A stretch of DNA of 64,000 bases from Psychrobium sp. MM17-31 (GCF_022347785.1 NZ_JAKRGA010000008.1:26581-90580), one strand, 5' to 3'; positions 27,420 through 36,067 are shown, counted from the first letter of the stretch. Notes: a model not told the origin generated them from the letters alone. Program-made: numbers and translations.

Positions 27420-28718
27420 TTAGTCTTCTTCGACTTCTTGGTCTTTTTCCGCTTGGTAGAGCTCTGGAATAATGCGGATGGTTTGCACCATGTTGTTTTC
27501 CACATTAATGATTTCTACCGGATAGCCAGCAAGGCGAATACTCAAGCCTTCGTTAGGAATGTCTTGGAAGTATTCTAATAACAAACCGTTAATGGTTTTT
27601 GGGCCATCGGTTGGGAAGTGCCAGTCCATTTCGCGGTTCATTTCACGAATGTTCATGCTGCCCTCAACGAGGTAACTACCGTCATCTTGCAGCTGAATTT
27701 CTTCGCTGATGGTTGGTGATACGTTGGTGGTAAATTCTCCAACAATCTCTTCTAGGATATCTTCTAGGGTTACTAGGCCTTGAATGTCACCATATTCGTC
27801 AACGACGAGACCGATGCGCTCTTTATTCTCTTGGAACTTAAGCAACTGCACGTTGAGGCTGGTTGCTTCGTGAATAAAGTAAAGCTCGCGAACAGAGCGG
27901 ATCAGGTTTGATTTATCAAACTGATCTTTCGATTGTAAATGCATTAAATCACGAGCGTGAATAAAGCCTACTGCGTCATCAATTTTGTCGCGATATAACA
28001 GGATGCGCGTGTGTTGCAAATGGCTCAACTGGCGTTGAATATTCTTCCATTCGTCGTTGATATCGATACTGCCGATCTCACTGCGCGGGATCATAATATC
28101 TTCAACCGTTACCTTCTCTAAATCGAGAATACTGGTCAGCATCTGCTGATGCTTTTCTGGGATCATGCCTGAGGTTTCACTCACAATGGAGCGCAGTTCA
28201 TCGGAGTTTAATTGATTATCACCTTCTTTCGACGAGCTAATACCAATCATCCGCAGTAAACCGTTGGTAATGATATTTACCAACCATACAAATGGGTACA
28301 TGATTTTTAGTAGTGGCAATAAAATCAATGAACTCGGAAAAGCAACGCGCTCGGGGTGCAGTGCAGCAATGGTTTTTGGCGTCACTTCGGCAAAAATCAA
28401 AACGATTAGCGTTAGAGCACCAGTAGCAATTGCAGGGCCTAAATTAGGGCCATACAAACGCGTTGCGATAATTGTCGCTAGCGATGCGGCGGCAATGTTT
28501 ACTAGGTTATTGCCTATAAGAATGAGGCCGATAAGACGATCCGGGCGCTGTAACAAGGTATCGACGCGCTTTGCCGCTCGATTTTTGTTTTTGACTTGAT
28601 GGCGTAATCGATAGCGATTAATCGACATCATGCCTGTTTCAGAACTAGAGAAGTAAGCTGATAGTAAAATTAGTCCGAACAGGATCCCAAAGAGCGTTAG
28701 GGTAGATATGTCGTCCAA
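27420..28718 (-). CDS. CorB/HlyC-type CNNM-domain membrane protein with CBS pair
   Basis: A 432-residue protein: CNNM/DUF21 transmembrane domain (about residues 1-190; the FSSSETGMMSINRYRL motif is typical), a CBS pair (about 205-330; VEDIMIPRSEI and LVVDEYGDIQGLVTLEDILEEIVGEF) and a C-terminal CorC_HlyC domain. Family members have been linked to magnesium and cobalt transport or efflux; E. coli YfjD is the closest named relative. It follows the CcsA-like gene, as yfjD and ypjD are neighbours in E. coli, and the two are probably co-transcribed. Transport activity is inferred. Confidence 0.88.
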   Translation of the reverse strand: MDDISTLTLFGILFGLILLSAYFSSSETGMMSINRYRLRHQVKNKNRAAKRVDTLLQRPDRLIGLILIGNNLVNIAAASLATIIATRLYGPNLGPAIATGALTLIVLIFAEVTPKTIAALHPERVAFPSSLILLPLLKIMYPFVWLVNIITNGLLRMIGISSSKEGDNQLNSDELRSIVSETSGMIPEKHQQMLTSILDLEKVTVEDIMIPRSEIGSIDINDEWKNIQRQLSHLQHTRILLYRDKIDDAVGFIHARDLMHLQSKDQFDKSNLIRSVRELYFIHEATSLNVQLLKFQENKERIGLVVDEYGDIQGLVTLEDILEEIVGEFTTNVSPTISEEIQLQDDGSYLVEGSMNIREMNREMDWHFPTDGPKTINGLLLEYFQDIPNEGLSIRLAGYPVEIINVENNMVQTIRIIPELYQAEKDQEVEED

Positions 28719-28821
28719 GTAAGGTGTTCCTCTGTGTAATTATTTGCCCGTTATACGGTGATAAAAGTTTAGCGTCAAGCTGCAAATAGTCAAAGTTGGC
28801 TCAACAGCGCCCAATCTTGAG

Positions 28822-29619
28822 CTAGCTCAGCAATATTTCAGTGATAAAGCGACTACCGAAATAGGCCAAGGTCAGCAAGCCAGCGCCAACAATAGTGATG
28901 TGAACCGAGGTTTTAATTTTCACTCCTTGCTGGTGGTGTTGCCACAACAAGTAGCTATAGCAGCCCCAAGCGAGAACAGATAATGCCGTTTTATGTGCTT
29001 GCCCTTGAGCAAGCATATTTTCTAGGAAGAAGAAGCCACTGGCGAGTGAAAGCGTCAGTAATACGGCGCCAGTCATAATAAGTTGATAAAGCTGCTTTTC
29101 TACTGTCATCAGTGGCGGCAGTGGGGTGCTAGCAATATTGAGTTTTTTACTCTTTAGGCGCGAGTCAATCATGTGTAATTGAATGGCATAGAATGCGGCA
29201 ATGACCAAGGTGCTGTATGCATTTAAAGCAATAGTTATGTGAAGTAACAGGCCTGGGCGAGTCTCAAAATGAGTGATATAGCTTGAAGGCACCAGCCATA
29301 CACCGAGAACCGCTAACAAGGCAAAACCAAAGACTACGGGGAGTAAAGTGACGATGGCAAATTTGCGAATAGCAACAGTAAGTAGGGCGGCAATGAGCCA
29401 ACTGACAATAGAAGCGACCACTAACATGCTCATATTCGGGCCATCGCTGCTTAGAATTACGTTACCTAAGGCAACACTGTGAAAGCCGATACCAATGAGC
29501 GCGCAGCCAAATACTAATTTCTCGTTTAGAGGAGCATGAGCGAATAAGCTGCGTAATACTAGGGTTAGGCAAACACCGTAACTAACGGCTGCGCCAAATG
29601 ATGAAATGTCAATCCACAT
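28822..29619 (-). CDS. CcsA/YpjD-like cytochrome c assembly family membrane protein
   Basis: A 265-residue protein with about eight membrane helices, related to the CcsA/ResC family through YpjD (also called CorE). Typical segments include ETRPGLLLHITIALNAYSTLVIAAFYAIQLHMIDSRLK split across two helices, and FFFLENMLAQGQAHKTALSVLAW, the equivalent of the heme-handling region in true CcsA. It lies directly upstream of the CorB-like gene, as in E. coli and many relatives. A role in magnesium/cobalt tolerance has been suggested for this group; whether it handles heme is uncertain. Confidence 0.83.
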   Translation of the reverse strand: MWIDISSFGAAVSYGVCLTLVLRSLFAHAPLNEKLVFGCALIGIGFHSVALGNVILSSDGPNMSMLVVASIVSWLIAALLTVAIRKFAIVTLLPVVFGFALLAVLGVWLVPSSYITHFETRPGLLLHITIALNAYSTLVIAAFYAIQLHMIDSRLKSKKLNIASTPLPPLMTVEKQLYQLIMTGAVLLTLSLASGFFFLENMLAQGQAHKTALSVLAWGCYSYLLWQHHQQGVKIKTSVHITIVGAGLLTLAYFGSRFITEILLS

Positions 29620-29734
29620 AGTTTTTAACGTCGAGTTTCAAAGGCCGAAATTATTCAGGTCACAGGTAAAAATTGCATTATATAGAACTATTTGAAAAGT
29701 ACATTGTTTTAGCACTACTAATTGCAAATTATTC

Positions 29735-29869
29735 TCAATAAAAATACAAGTAAATACTACCAGCGATTAATCCCCACAGTACGATCGCGCGGATTTTTCT
29801 GCATTTGGGACATTCAGACCAATGTGGTTTGTCATTGTTGTGTTGATTGTCACTCATTGGTTTATGCAT
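29735..29869 (-). CDS. Small CxxC plus single-helix membrane protein (44 residues)
   Basis: A short minus-strand frame in the 318-base gap between the CcsA-like gene and the dehydrogenase. It starts at ATG 29869 (MHKPMSDNQ) or ATG 29857 (40 residues). The protein has a hydrophilic N-terminus, a CPKC motif, basic residues (RKIR) and a predicted helix AIVLWGLIAGSIYLYFY ending at a stop. That order (metal-binding knuckle, positive patch, helix) is too orderly to be random and resembles small membrane proteins of marine gammaproteobacteria. The ribosome site is weak. No function is assigned. Confidence 0.5.
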   Translation of the reverse strand: MHKPMSDNQHNNDKPHWSECPKCRKIRAIVLWGLIAGSIYLYFY

Positions 29870-29887
29870 GCTTTGTAGTTTTACTAG

Positions 29888-29910
29888 GTTGTTAGCGGTA
29901 GACTAACAAC
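29888..29910. promoter_or_regulatory. 8-bp hairpin upstream of the dehydrogenase gene
   Basis: GTTGTTAG and CTAACAAC flank a 7-base loop, 28 bases ahead of the dehydrogenase start. On the plus strand ATTTT follows, too weak for a firm terminator. It could be an operator for either flanking gene. The remainder of the gap (29620-29734) shows nothing else that I can support. Confidence 0.35.
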
Positions 29911-29937
29911 ATTTTCACAAGTTCACATTAATTAGTT

Positions 29938-30867
29938 ATGAAAAAAGGCGTTTTACTTGATCAAATCACCCTTGGTCAAGATATTGATTTAGCTGCGCTA
30001 TCGCAAATGTTTGAGCAATGGCAGAGCTATGAGACCACCTCAGCAGATTTACTGATTCAACGCTGCCAAGATGCGCAGGTAGTTATTACCAACAAAGTCT
30101 GCCTGAGCCGCGAACATTTGATTGCATTACCTCAACTAAAGGTCATCGGTGTCGCAGCGACGGGAACTAATAATATCGATATGGCATGCGCCGCTGAGCT
30201 TGGCATCGACGTGGTTAATGTAAAAGGCTATGGCAATGGTGCCGTTGCGCAGCACACCATAACGTTATTGTTGCAGCTTATTGGCAAGACCAATCAATAT
30301 CAGCGCTACATCGAGCAAGGTCAATGGTCACAGAGTCCGTTCTTTAGCTGTTTAGATTTCACTACTTACGAACTGGCGGGGAAAACACTCGGCATTATAG
30401 GATATGGCGGTTTAGGCCAATCAGTTGAGAAAATTGCGCGTGCTTTTGATATGGAAATTTTGATAGCTGATAGGCCCAATGCCACAACAATACGCGATGG
30501 CAGAGTGGCATTTGAAACCGTGCTAAAGCAGGCTGATGTGATTAGCTTGCATTGCCCATTAACCGATAACAATCATCATTTAATTGATGAAGGCGCCTTA
30601 GCGTTAATGAAGTCCAGTGCACTGCTTATTAACACGGCGCGTGGCCCGTTGATTGACGAATCGGCACTGCTTAAGGTGCTTGAAAACAACGGTATTGGTG
30701 GCGCTGCACTCGATGTCTTGTCACAAGAGCCGCCACCAGCAAATCATCCGCTGCTTGCTTATCGTGGTGATAATTTGATTATTACACCGCATATCGCGTG
30801 GGCGGCGCGTGAAGCGCGTCAACGGTTAGTCAATATGCTGGCAGCTAACCTTTCTAAGCATGTTTAA
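29938..30867 (+). CDS. D-2-hydroxyacid dehydrogenase (glycerate/hydroxypyruvate reductase-like)
   Basis: A 309-residue NAD(P)-dependent oxidoreductase of the D-isomer 2-hydroxyacid dehydrogenase family. The Rossmann signature is GIIGYGGLGQSVEKIA; the catalytic triad residues lie in NTARGPLID (Arg), LSQEPPP (Glu) and TPHIAWAA (His). The size and the sequence after the catalytic His (WAAREARQRL) resemble HprA-type glycerate dehydrogenases. The downstream acetyltransferase begins 20 bases later, so the two probably form an operon. The substrate is not determinable from sequence. Confidence 0.88.
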   Translation: MKKGVLLDQITLGQDIDLAALSQMFEQWQSYETTSADLLIQRCQDAQVVITNKVCLSREHLIALPQLKVIGVAATGTNNIDMACAAELGIDVVNVKGYGNGAVAQHTITLLLQLIGKTNQYQRYIEQGQWSQSPFFSCLDFTTYELAGKTLGIIGYGGLGQSVEKIARAFDMEILIADRPNATTIRDGRVAFETVLKQADVISLHCPLTDNNHHLIDEGALALMKSSALLINTARGPLIDESALLKVLENNGIGGAALDVLSQEPPPANHPLLAYRGDNLIITPHIAWAAREARQRLVNMLAANLSKHV

Positions 30868-30887
30868 TTTTATTTTATTGAGTCTTT

Positions 30888-31550
30888 ATGTCTAATTATC
30901 GTGTTATCGATTTGGCGAGTTGGAATCGCGCCGAACATTTTAAATTTTATCAACAGGCTACGCATCCGTGGTTTAACATTATTAGCGACATCGATGCAGC
31001 TCAGCTGCTAGATTATTGCAAGGTGAATTCAAAGAGCTTCTTCCACGCTTATTTATATTTAACGCAAATCGCCATCAATGAACTTGAGCCATTCAAGATC
31101 CGCATTGTCGATGATGAAGTACGCGTTTACGACACCATTACTGTGAGCTGCGCTATTTTGGCAGATGATGAAACGATGCGATTCTGTGGCTTTCCTTATG
31201 CTGAGTCGTTTAGTGAATTTGATACCCAAGCTAGTATTGCGCAACAAGCGGCTAAAGCGAGTCCATTCATCGCCAATCAATTTGTTGGCCAAGAGAAGGC
31301 GCAGGATGAAATTCACATGTCGGTGATCCCATGGGTGAGTTTTTCAAGCTTTACCAACGCTCGAAACACCGAGGCGGTAGATAGCATTCCGAAAGTTGTT
31401 TACGGCAAAGCGAAGAGTACCCCGGATGGGCTGATGATGCCACTGTCTGTTGAAGTGCATCACGGCGTGATGGACGGATTATACGTCGGTCGATTCTTTG
31501 AAAAGATCCAGCAGTTGTTTAATCAGCCAGCACAGCATTTGGCCAATTAA
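30888..31550 (+). CDS. Chloramphenicol acetyltransferase-fold enzyme (CatA-like)
   Basis: A 220-residue trimeric-CAT-family acyltransferase. The catalytic His sits in VHHGVMDGLYVGRFF, matching the HHxxxDG motif, and IPWVSFSSF matches the second conserved block; length and N-terminal layout are normal. Classical CatA enzymes acetylate chloramphenicol with acetyl-CoA. Here the gene is a chromosomal member beside a dehydrogenase, with no integron, insertion sequence or composition shift, so resistance should not be assumed. It ends two bases before a convergent gene. The natural substrate may be something else. Confidence 0.82.
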   Translation: MSNYRVIDLASWNRAEHFKFYQQATHPWFNIISDIDAAQLLDYCKVNSKSFFHAYLYLTQIAINELEPFKIRIVDDEVRVYDTITVSCAILADDETMRFCGFPYAESFSEFDTQASIAQQAAKASPFIANQFVGQEKAQDEIHMSVIPWVSFSSFTNARNTEAVDSIPKVVYGKAKSTPDGLMMPLSVEVHHGVMDGLYVGRFFEKIQQLFNQPAQHLAN

Positions 31551-31552
31551 GT

Positions 31553-31993
31553 TCAAATAACTTTATTGAACACTTTTTTAAACGAGAACGCATAGGCACT
31601 TTCGCCGTGCTCTCTTAAATGCGCTAGTCTTTCTAGCGCTTCTTCTATACTTGGTCGATGATTTTCTTCAATCCACCACAACACATAATTGGCTTCGGGT
31701 AATTTGTGAAACCATTCGCTCTTGCGGCGCATAAAGTCTTTGTGATGAGTGCGAAACATAAAATCTTTTAAACTATCTACGTCACGCCAAATTGACATAT
31801 TCACTAACATCTTGGGATCGTCAAAGGCCTGAATATTAGTGGCACTTCCTGAGTCGTCTTTTAAACGCCAAACAAAACCGGGATTACTTTCAGCTATTGC
31901 ATTAACTGCATCGAGGTTATCTACAAAGTCTTTGATTTCGGGGGCATCCAAATCGTATTTGGCTAGGGCAATATTGAGCTGGGCTAGCAACAT
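31553..31993 (-). CDS. DUF3291 family protein
   Basis: A 146-residue protein of the DUF3291 family, related in fold to dimeric alpha/beta-barrel monooxygenases. The start MLLAQLNIALAKYDLDAPEIKDFVDNLDAVN and the region SIWRDVDSLKDFMFRTHHKDFMRRK(S)EWF, seen in parts, are family-typical, as is the Trp/Glu-rich YVLWWIEE. It converges with the acetyltransferase gene and stands alone. No function is known. Confidence 0.82.
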   Translation of the reverse strand: MLLAQLNIALAKYDLDAPEIKDFVDNLDAVNAIAESNPGFVWRLKDDSGSATNIQAFDDPKMLVNMSIWRDVDSLKDFMFRTHHKDFMRRKSEWFHKLPEANYVLWWIEENHRPSIEEALERLAHLREHGESAYAFSFKKVFNKVI

Positions 31994-32063
31994 AGAAATT
32001 CCTTATTAAGTTACTACATTTTTAATTTATCTAAATTTTTTAGCAACAACAAAATGATCTACC

Positions 32064-32414
32064 TCAATTGCTGCTATTTTTTGTCATGCACAGTCGCATT
32101 GTGTCACAAAGGGCGAGAATCCAAACAAATAGTGATAACCAAACTGCTTTCTTTACGAAGGGAACTTGCGACTCGTCAGCGAAATTTTCAAACATATAGA
32201 AAAACATAGCACTGAATGTCGGTTCAACTTTATAAGCAAATAATGCGTGATAAACCATTTTTATCTGCTGCCAACCAAATTCTATAACGAAAGCAAATGG
32301 CAGCCAAAAACATAGAAAGAAAATAACGCCAGTTGTTACACGCTTCAGATAGAGGTGAGCAGCGCCTGGAGAGCCTAACGCTGATAGCAGGAAACACAAG
32401 ATATAGAATTTCAT
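32064..32414 (-). CDS. Small membrane protein of unknown function (TM2-like)
   Basis: A 116-residue protein with about three hydrophobic helices (near residues 3-20, 28-48, 88-106). The N-terminal stretch SALGSPGAAHLYLKRVTTG resembles the glycine-rich turn of TM2-type proteins, but the match is loose. It is on the minus strand between cdd and the DUF3291 gene. A 10-bp palindrome lies between it and cdd. No known family is recognised with confidence. The ribosome site is unremarkable. Confidence 0.6.
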   Translation of the reverse strand: MKFYILCFLLSALGSPGAAHLYLKRVTTGVIFFLCFWLPFAFVIEFGWQQIKMVYHALFAYKVEPTFSAMFFYMFENFADESQVPFVKKAVWLSLFVWILALCDTMRLCMTKNSSN

Positions 32415-32449
32415 AAAATACGCACTAATTACTCGTTAGTCTGCATTTT

Positions 32450-32483
32450 AGCGGCCTGTACTTTTAAAGATCAACAGGCCGCT
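32450..32483. repeat. 10-bp palindrome sharing sequence with the MITE end
   Basis: AGCGGCCTGT and ACAGGCCGCT flank a 14-base loop just after the cdd stop. On the minus strand it contains GGCCTGTTGATCTTT, identical over 15 bases to the left end of the MITE at 18833. It may be an element remnant now acting as a weak terminator; no good T-tract follows on the minus strand, though a T-rich one follows on the plus strand. Confidence 0.45.
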
Positions 32484-32492
32484 TTATTTCTA

Positions 32493-33410
32493 TTATTTTG
32501 CCAAATGCGTCTCAAGCGATGCACCAGCAATCAAGTTGAGTAACTGAGCCGTCGTTTTTTGTTGCGAGACTCTGCTGCCTTGATGTTCCACCAGCACAGC
32601 GCGTTCAATAGCTGTCACATCATCACCACAGAGATGTAAGGCGATTAGGGCGCCTTGCAGTGGTGACAAACTTGGGTTGTAAGCACAATTTTCGGCGTAG
32701 CGGCCAAAGTAGGTGCCTTGAGATGTTTTTAAACCAATTGCACTTGGACTGTGGCTAAAGGGACTATAGCTTTGTTGCGCAGCTTGTAAAGTCTGCTTAA
32801 CAAATTGATCGTCGCTCTCGACGCTAATGGCATTGAGGGGGGAATTCATTAAACGATCTGAGATCCCTAAATCACTTGGGCCGAAAGCCATTGGCAGTAT
32901 ATCGGCAAAGCGAGTAGTCGGCTGCTCTGTAATAAGAACATCAATATCACTTGCACCATTGAGTTCATTGATAAATTGGCGGCAATGACCACAAGGTGGT
33001 GCGCTCACAGCCAACATCACAAGCTTTGTTTCATTGTGACGCCATGCGTTGGTGATCACTGATTGCTCGGCATGAACGGTTTGTGCCAGTGTCATGCCTT
33101 TAAATTCCATGTTGGCGCCAAAGTAAATACGACCAGATTCGCCCATGGCGACGGCACCAACATAAAACGAAGAAATTGGCGCCTTGCTATAGCTTTGAGC
33201 CAGCGGAATCAAATCACGACATAGTTGGTGCTTAGCACTAGTGTCGTTATCGGGATAATGAGATAACAGTGCGTCTACTTGCGATTTACTCAAGCAAGCT
33301 TCAAAGTCAGCTGCTAATACGAATTGTGTTAATTGCTCGCGTAGCGGAGTCGACAAATGAGCGATGCAACTGGTTAGTTGTTCGCTCGATAATTTAGAAA
33401 AGTGAGCCAT
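32493..33410 (-). CDS. cdd: Cdd, cytidine deaminase (two-domain type)
   Basis: A 305-residue homodimeric zinc enzyme that deaminates cytidine and deoxycytidine to uridine and deoxyuridine in pyrimidine salvage. The active site is complete: His113 and catalytic Glu115 (VHAEQSV), Cys140 and Cys143 (PPCGHC), corresponding to H102, E104, C129 and C132 of E. coli. The C-terminal half is the degenerate second domain, as in E. coli (294 residues). It is single, between ygfZ and the small membrane protein. A purine/pyrimidine-type BMP importer lies about 8 kb away but is not linked by operon. Confidence 0.94.
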   Translation of the reverse strand: MAHFSKLSSEQLTSCIAHLSTPLREQLTQFVLAADFEACLSKSQVDALLSHYPDNDTSAKHQLCRDLIPLAQSYSKAPISSFYVGAVAMGESGRIYFGANMEFKGMTLAQTVHAEQSVITNAWRHNETKLVMLAVSAPPCGHCRQFINELNGASDIDVLITEQPTTRFADILPMAFGPSDLGISDRLMNSPLNAISVESDDQFVKQTLQAAQQSYSPFSHSPSAIGLKTSQGTYFGRYAENCAYNPSLSPLQGALIALHLCGDDVTAIERAVLVEHQGSRVSQQKTTAQLLNLIAGASLETHLAK

Positions 33411-33456
33411 AGTTATTATTATAAGTTGTTGGCGATAGCACCCGCTATCGGATTAC

Positions 33457-34407
33457 CTATTCAACGAAATAGCTTGGCTTGGTTACCGCAAAGGTGCCTT
33501 GAGTGTTGTCTTTGATTCTGACTTGTTGTGCAAGATCAAAATCAGTTGGTAAAACACCACAAGCGATGGTTTGGCCATCGACATGGGCTATGCTGACAAC
33601 AACACCAGCATTACGCCAGTTTTCGCCGAGTTGTTTTTCAACATTATCACCGACCTTACACTCAATGTGTGATGGCGATTGCAAAACAAACATTCCTCGT
33701 TTATTGAGTCCTCTAAAGTGCATACGAGCGACGGTTTCTTGGCCAATGTAACAGCCTTTTTTGAAACTAATTGCATCGATCATCTGCAAATTTTGCATTT
33801 GCGGTACGAACTCAGCTTGCGTAGCTGGAATGATCTGCCCTAGGCCATCACGACAGTCTAACGCCGTCCAAAGCACTGGTGATTGCTCTTTGTACTCTAC
33901 TGATGATAGTGCTTGCTCTAATGCTTGATACTGCGCTTGCGTTGAAACAACTAGCACACGAGGTGTTGAGTCATTTATGACAACAATGCTGCCAATCTCG
34001 ACATTCGCCGCTTGATTAACCTGCGATAATGCTAGGCCGTATTGTTGGTTGAACCACGCTAATGCCTGTTTTCCTGCAAAGCCACTCACCATGTACTCAT
34101 CACTGGCATCGGTGATATCGACTTTCGAAAATACCGCATATTTTGTCAGCATTGGTAAATGGCTCTGGGTATTCTCAAACGCTTGCAATGCTAAAACTAC
34201 TTCTGAATTATCTAGTAAACGCAAACTCGCCATCATCTTACCTTTGGCATCACAGTGTGCGCCAAGAGTGCTTTGTTCAGTGGTTAGATTATCTAATTCA
34301 CAAGTCAATTGACCTTGTAGAAATTTGCGTGCGTCTGGGCCATCTAACTTAGTAACACCAATGGCTAAGCGAGGGAAAAAATCGAAATCAGAAAGTGAAT
34401 TAAACAA
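33457..34407 (-). CDS. ygfZ: YgfZ, folate-dependent iron-sulfur assembly / tRNA-modification protein
   Basis: A GcvT-like protein that supports certain iron-sulfur enzymes, including MiaB, in a folate-dependent way. The YgfZ signature KKGCYIGQETVARMHFRG is complete, with the family Cys. An upstream ATG at 34482 extends the frame, but it lies inside the serA terminator hairpin and would add residues unlike the family. I therefore favour the TTG at 34407, with AGG nine bases before it, giving about 316 residues (E. coli 326). This start is a judgement; the 3' end is certain. Confidence 0.85.
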   Translation of the reverse strand: MFNSLSDFDFFPRLAIGVTKLDGPDARKFLQGQLTCELDNLTTEQSTLGAHCDAKGKMMASLRLLDNSEVVLALQAFENTQSHLPMLTKYAVFSKVDITDASDEYMVSGFAGKQALAWFNQQYGLALSQVNQAANVEIGSIVVINDSTPRVLVVSTQAQYQALEQALSSVEYKEQSPVLWTALDCRDGLGQIIPATQAEFVPQMQNLQMIDAISFKKGCYIGQETVARMHFRGLNKRGMFVLQSPSHIECKVGDNVEKQLGENWRNAGVVVSIAHVDGQTIACGVLPTDFDLAQQVRIKDNTQGTFAVTKPSYFVE

Positions 34408-34440
34408 TGGAATCAGCCTAGTAAGTTTGTATGCTGGGAT

Positions 34441-34482
34441 AATAAATAACAATGGCGCGAGAATCAAAGATTCTTGCGCCAT
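34441..34482 (-). terminator. Intrinsic terminator after serA
   Basis: A 14-position stem with one mismatch (ATGGCGC, A, AGAATC / GATTCT, C, GCGCCAT) and a TTT loop is followed by TGTTATTTATT on the minus strand, 26 bases after the serA stop. The longest ygfZ reading frame begins inside it, which argues against that start. Confidence 0.85.
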
Positions 34483-34508
34483 AAGTTAGCCGATAATTGC
34501 CGGTTTTT

Positions 34509-35744
34509 TTAAGCTGAATGTAATGATCTCACGCGAATGGTGCCATCGATCTTACGTAGCTCATCAAAAGCGATGTTGGCATCTTTAGCTTCAACTTCCA
34601 TTACAACATAACCAATATCCGCAGTTGTTTGCAGGTATTGTGCGGTAATATTGATGTTGTGTTGAGCAAAAGCCATGTTGATTTGATTCATAATGCCCGG
34701 TTGGTTTTTATGAATGTGTAATAAACGCGTTACGCCATCATGCGCTGGCAGTGAAACCTCAGGGAAGTTAACTGCTGATAGGGTTGAACCATTGTCAGAG
34801 TATTTCACGAGTTTACCGGCAACTTCAAAGCCAATGTTTTCTTGAGCTTCTTGCGTGCTGCCACCAACGTGGGGTGTCAGGATAACATTGTCGATGCCGC
34901 GCAGTGGTGAAACGAATTCCTCGTTGTTTGACTTAGGCTCAACCGGGAATACATCGATAGCAGCGCCGCTGATTTTATTCGACGTTAAGGCATGTGCCAA
35001 ATCGTCAATGTCTACCACAGTACCGCGTGACGCATTAATGAAGATGGCGCCTTGTTTCATCGCTTTAAACTGCGCTTTTTTGATCATGTATTTGGTTTGT
35101 GGCGTCTCTGGCACATGCAGGCTAACTACATCAGATGTTGCTAAAAGCTCATCTAAACTAGCAATTTGGCTTGCATTACCCAGTGGCAGTTTGTCTTCGA
35201 TGTCGTAAAATTTTACGCGCATACCTAAGTTTTCCGCCAAGATACCCAGCTGAGTACCGATGTGGCCATAACCGACGATACCAAGCTGTTTACCACGGGC
35301 CTCGTATGAGCCAACAGCCGACTTTTGCCATTCACCGCGATGCGCTTTAGCGCTCTTCTCTGGAATGCCGCGTAGTAATAATAGAATTTCACCAAGGACT
35401 AGCTCAGCGACAGAGCGGGTATTTGAAAACGGCGCATTAAATACCGGAATACCGCGTTGCTCTGCAGCGTTTAAATCAACTTGGTTGGTCCCAATACAGA
35501 AACAACCAATGCCAACGAGTTTTTGAGCAGCGTTGATAACGTTAGCGGTTAAGTTGGTGCGGGAGCGAATGCCAATAAAGTGGACATCTTTAATTTTCTC
35601 AATCAGCTCGTCTTCAGGTAAGGACGTTTTGAGGCACTCGATGTTGCTGTAACCAGCCTTTTCAAATACTTCTAGTGAGCTTGGGTGTAAGCCTTCTAAT
35701 AAGAGTACTTTGATTTTGTTTTTTTCGAGTGAAAATTGAGCCAT
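34509..35744 (-). CDS. serA: SerA, D-3-phosphoglycerate dehydrogenase
   Basis: The first enzyme of serine synthesis, oxidising 3-phosphoglycerate to 3-phosphohydroxypyruvate. It is a 411-residue protein like E. coli SerA (410): catalytic domain, Rossmann motif GIVGYGHIGTQLG, catalytic residues in NASRGTVVD, VFPVEPKS and LTPHVGGST, and a C-terminal ACT domain (about residues 340-411; LLHIHKNQPGIMNQI) that binds serine for feedback inhibition. It lies downstream of rpiA, as in many gammaproteobacteria, but a strong terminator separates them. Its leader holds a short inverted repeat (see the intergenic entry). Confidence 0.96.
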   Translation of the reverse strand: MAQFSLEKNKIKVLLLEGLHPSSLEVFEKAGYSNIECLKTSLPEDELIEKIKDVHFIGIRSRTNLTANVINAAQKLVGIGCFCIGTNQVDLNAAEQRGIPVFNAPFSNTRSVAELVLGEILLLLRGIPEKSAKAHRGEWQKSAVGSYEARGKQLGIVGYGHIGTQLGILAENLGMRVKFYDIEDKLPLGNASQIASLDELLATSDVVSLHVPETPQTKYMIKKAQFKAMKQGAIFINASRGTVVDIDDLAHALTSNKISGAAIDVFPVEPKSNNEEFVSPLRGIDNVILTPHVGGSTQEAQENIGFEVAGKLVKYSDNGSTLSAVNFPEVSLPAHDGVTRLLHIHKNQPGIMNQINMAFAQHNINITAQYLQTTADIGYVVMEVEAKDANIAFDELRKIDGTIRVRSLHSA

Positions 35745-36067
35745 TGTTAAATTTCCTAGGGTGTTTTACGGGCATTCGTTAAATTAGTTTGGTAACTATA
35801 GCTAACTTTTACTCCAACAGGAGTTAAAGACTAAGTTAATTGCAGTATAGCAACGTGAAGTCGCGTATTTAAAGCCTTTTTAGGAATTATTTATAGCGCT
35901 TTTAATGCCGTTATATTGGAAATAAATGGAATGTATAGACAGCTTTTAGATGATTTTTGTTAATAAGTTGTTTCAAACGATGTTAATTAGTAAACGAAGG
36001 GCAATTTTTTAGCGAATTATCGAGAAAGTTTGTTTTTAGTGCGGGAATTTTTTCATGAAATGCGAAA
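35745..36067. other. serA upstream region
   Basis: About 320 AT-rich bases without a gene. Nearest serA is an imperfect inverted repeat (CTTTTACTCC at 35806, GGAGTTAAAG at 35820, one mismatch), 62-85 bases before the serA ATG, a possible operator. I see no riboswitch-like fold and no open frame of note. The rpiA-side hairpins are listed separately. Confidence 0.4.

Noticed and set aside
30888..31550. Mobile antibiotic-resistance gene
   Set aside because: No integron site, insertion sequence or composition change surrounds the CAT-like gene, and it is tightly packed between chromosomal genes.
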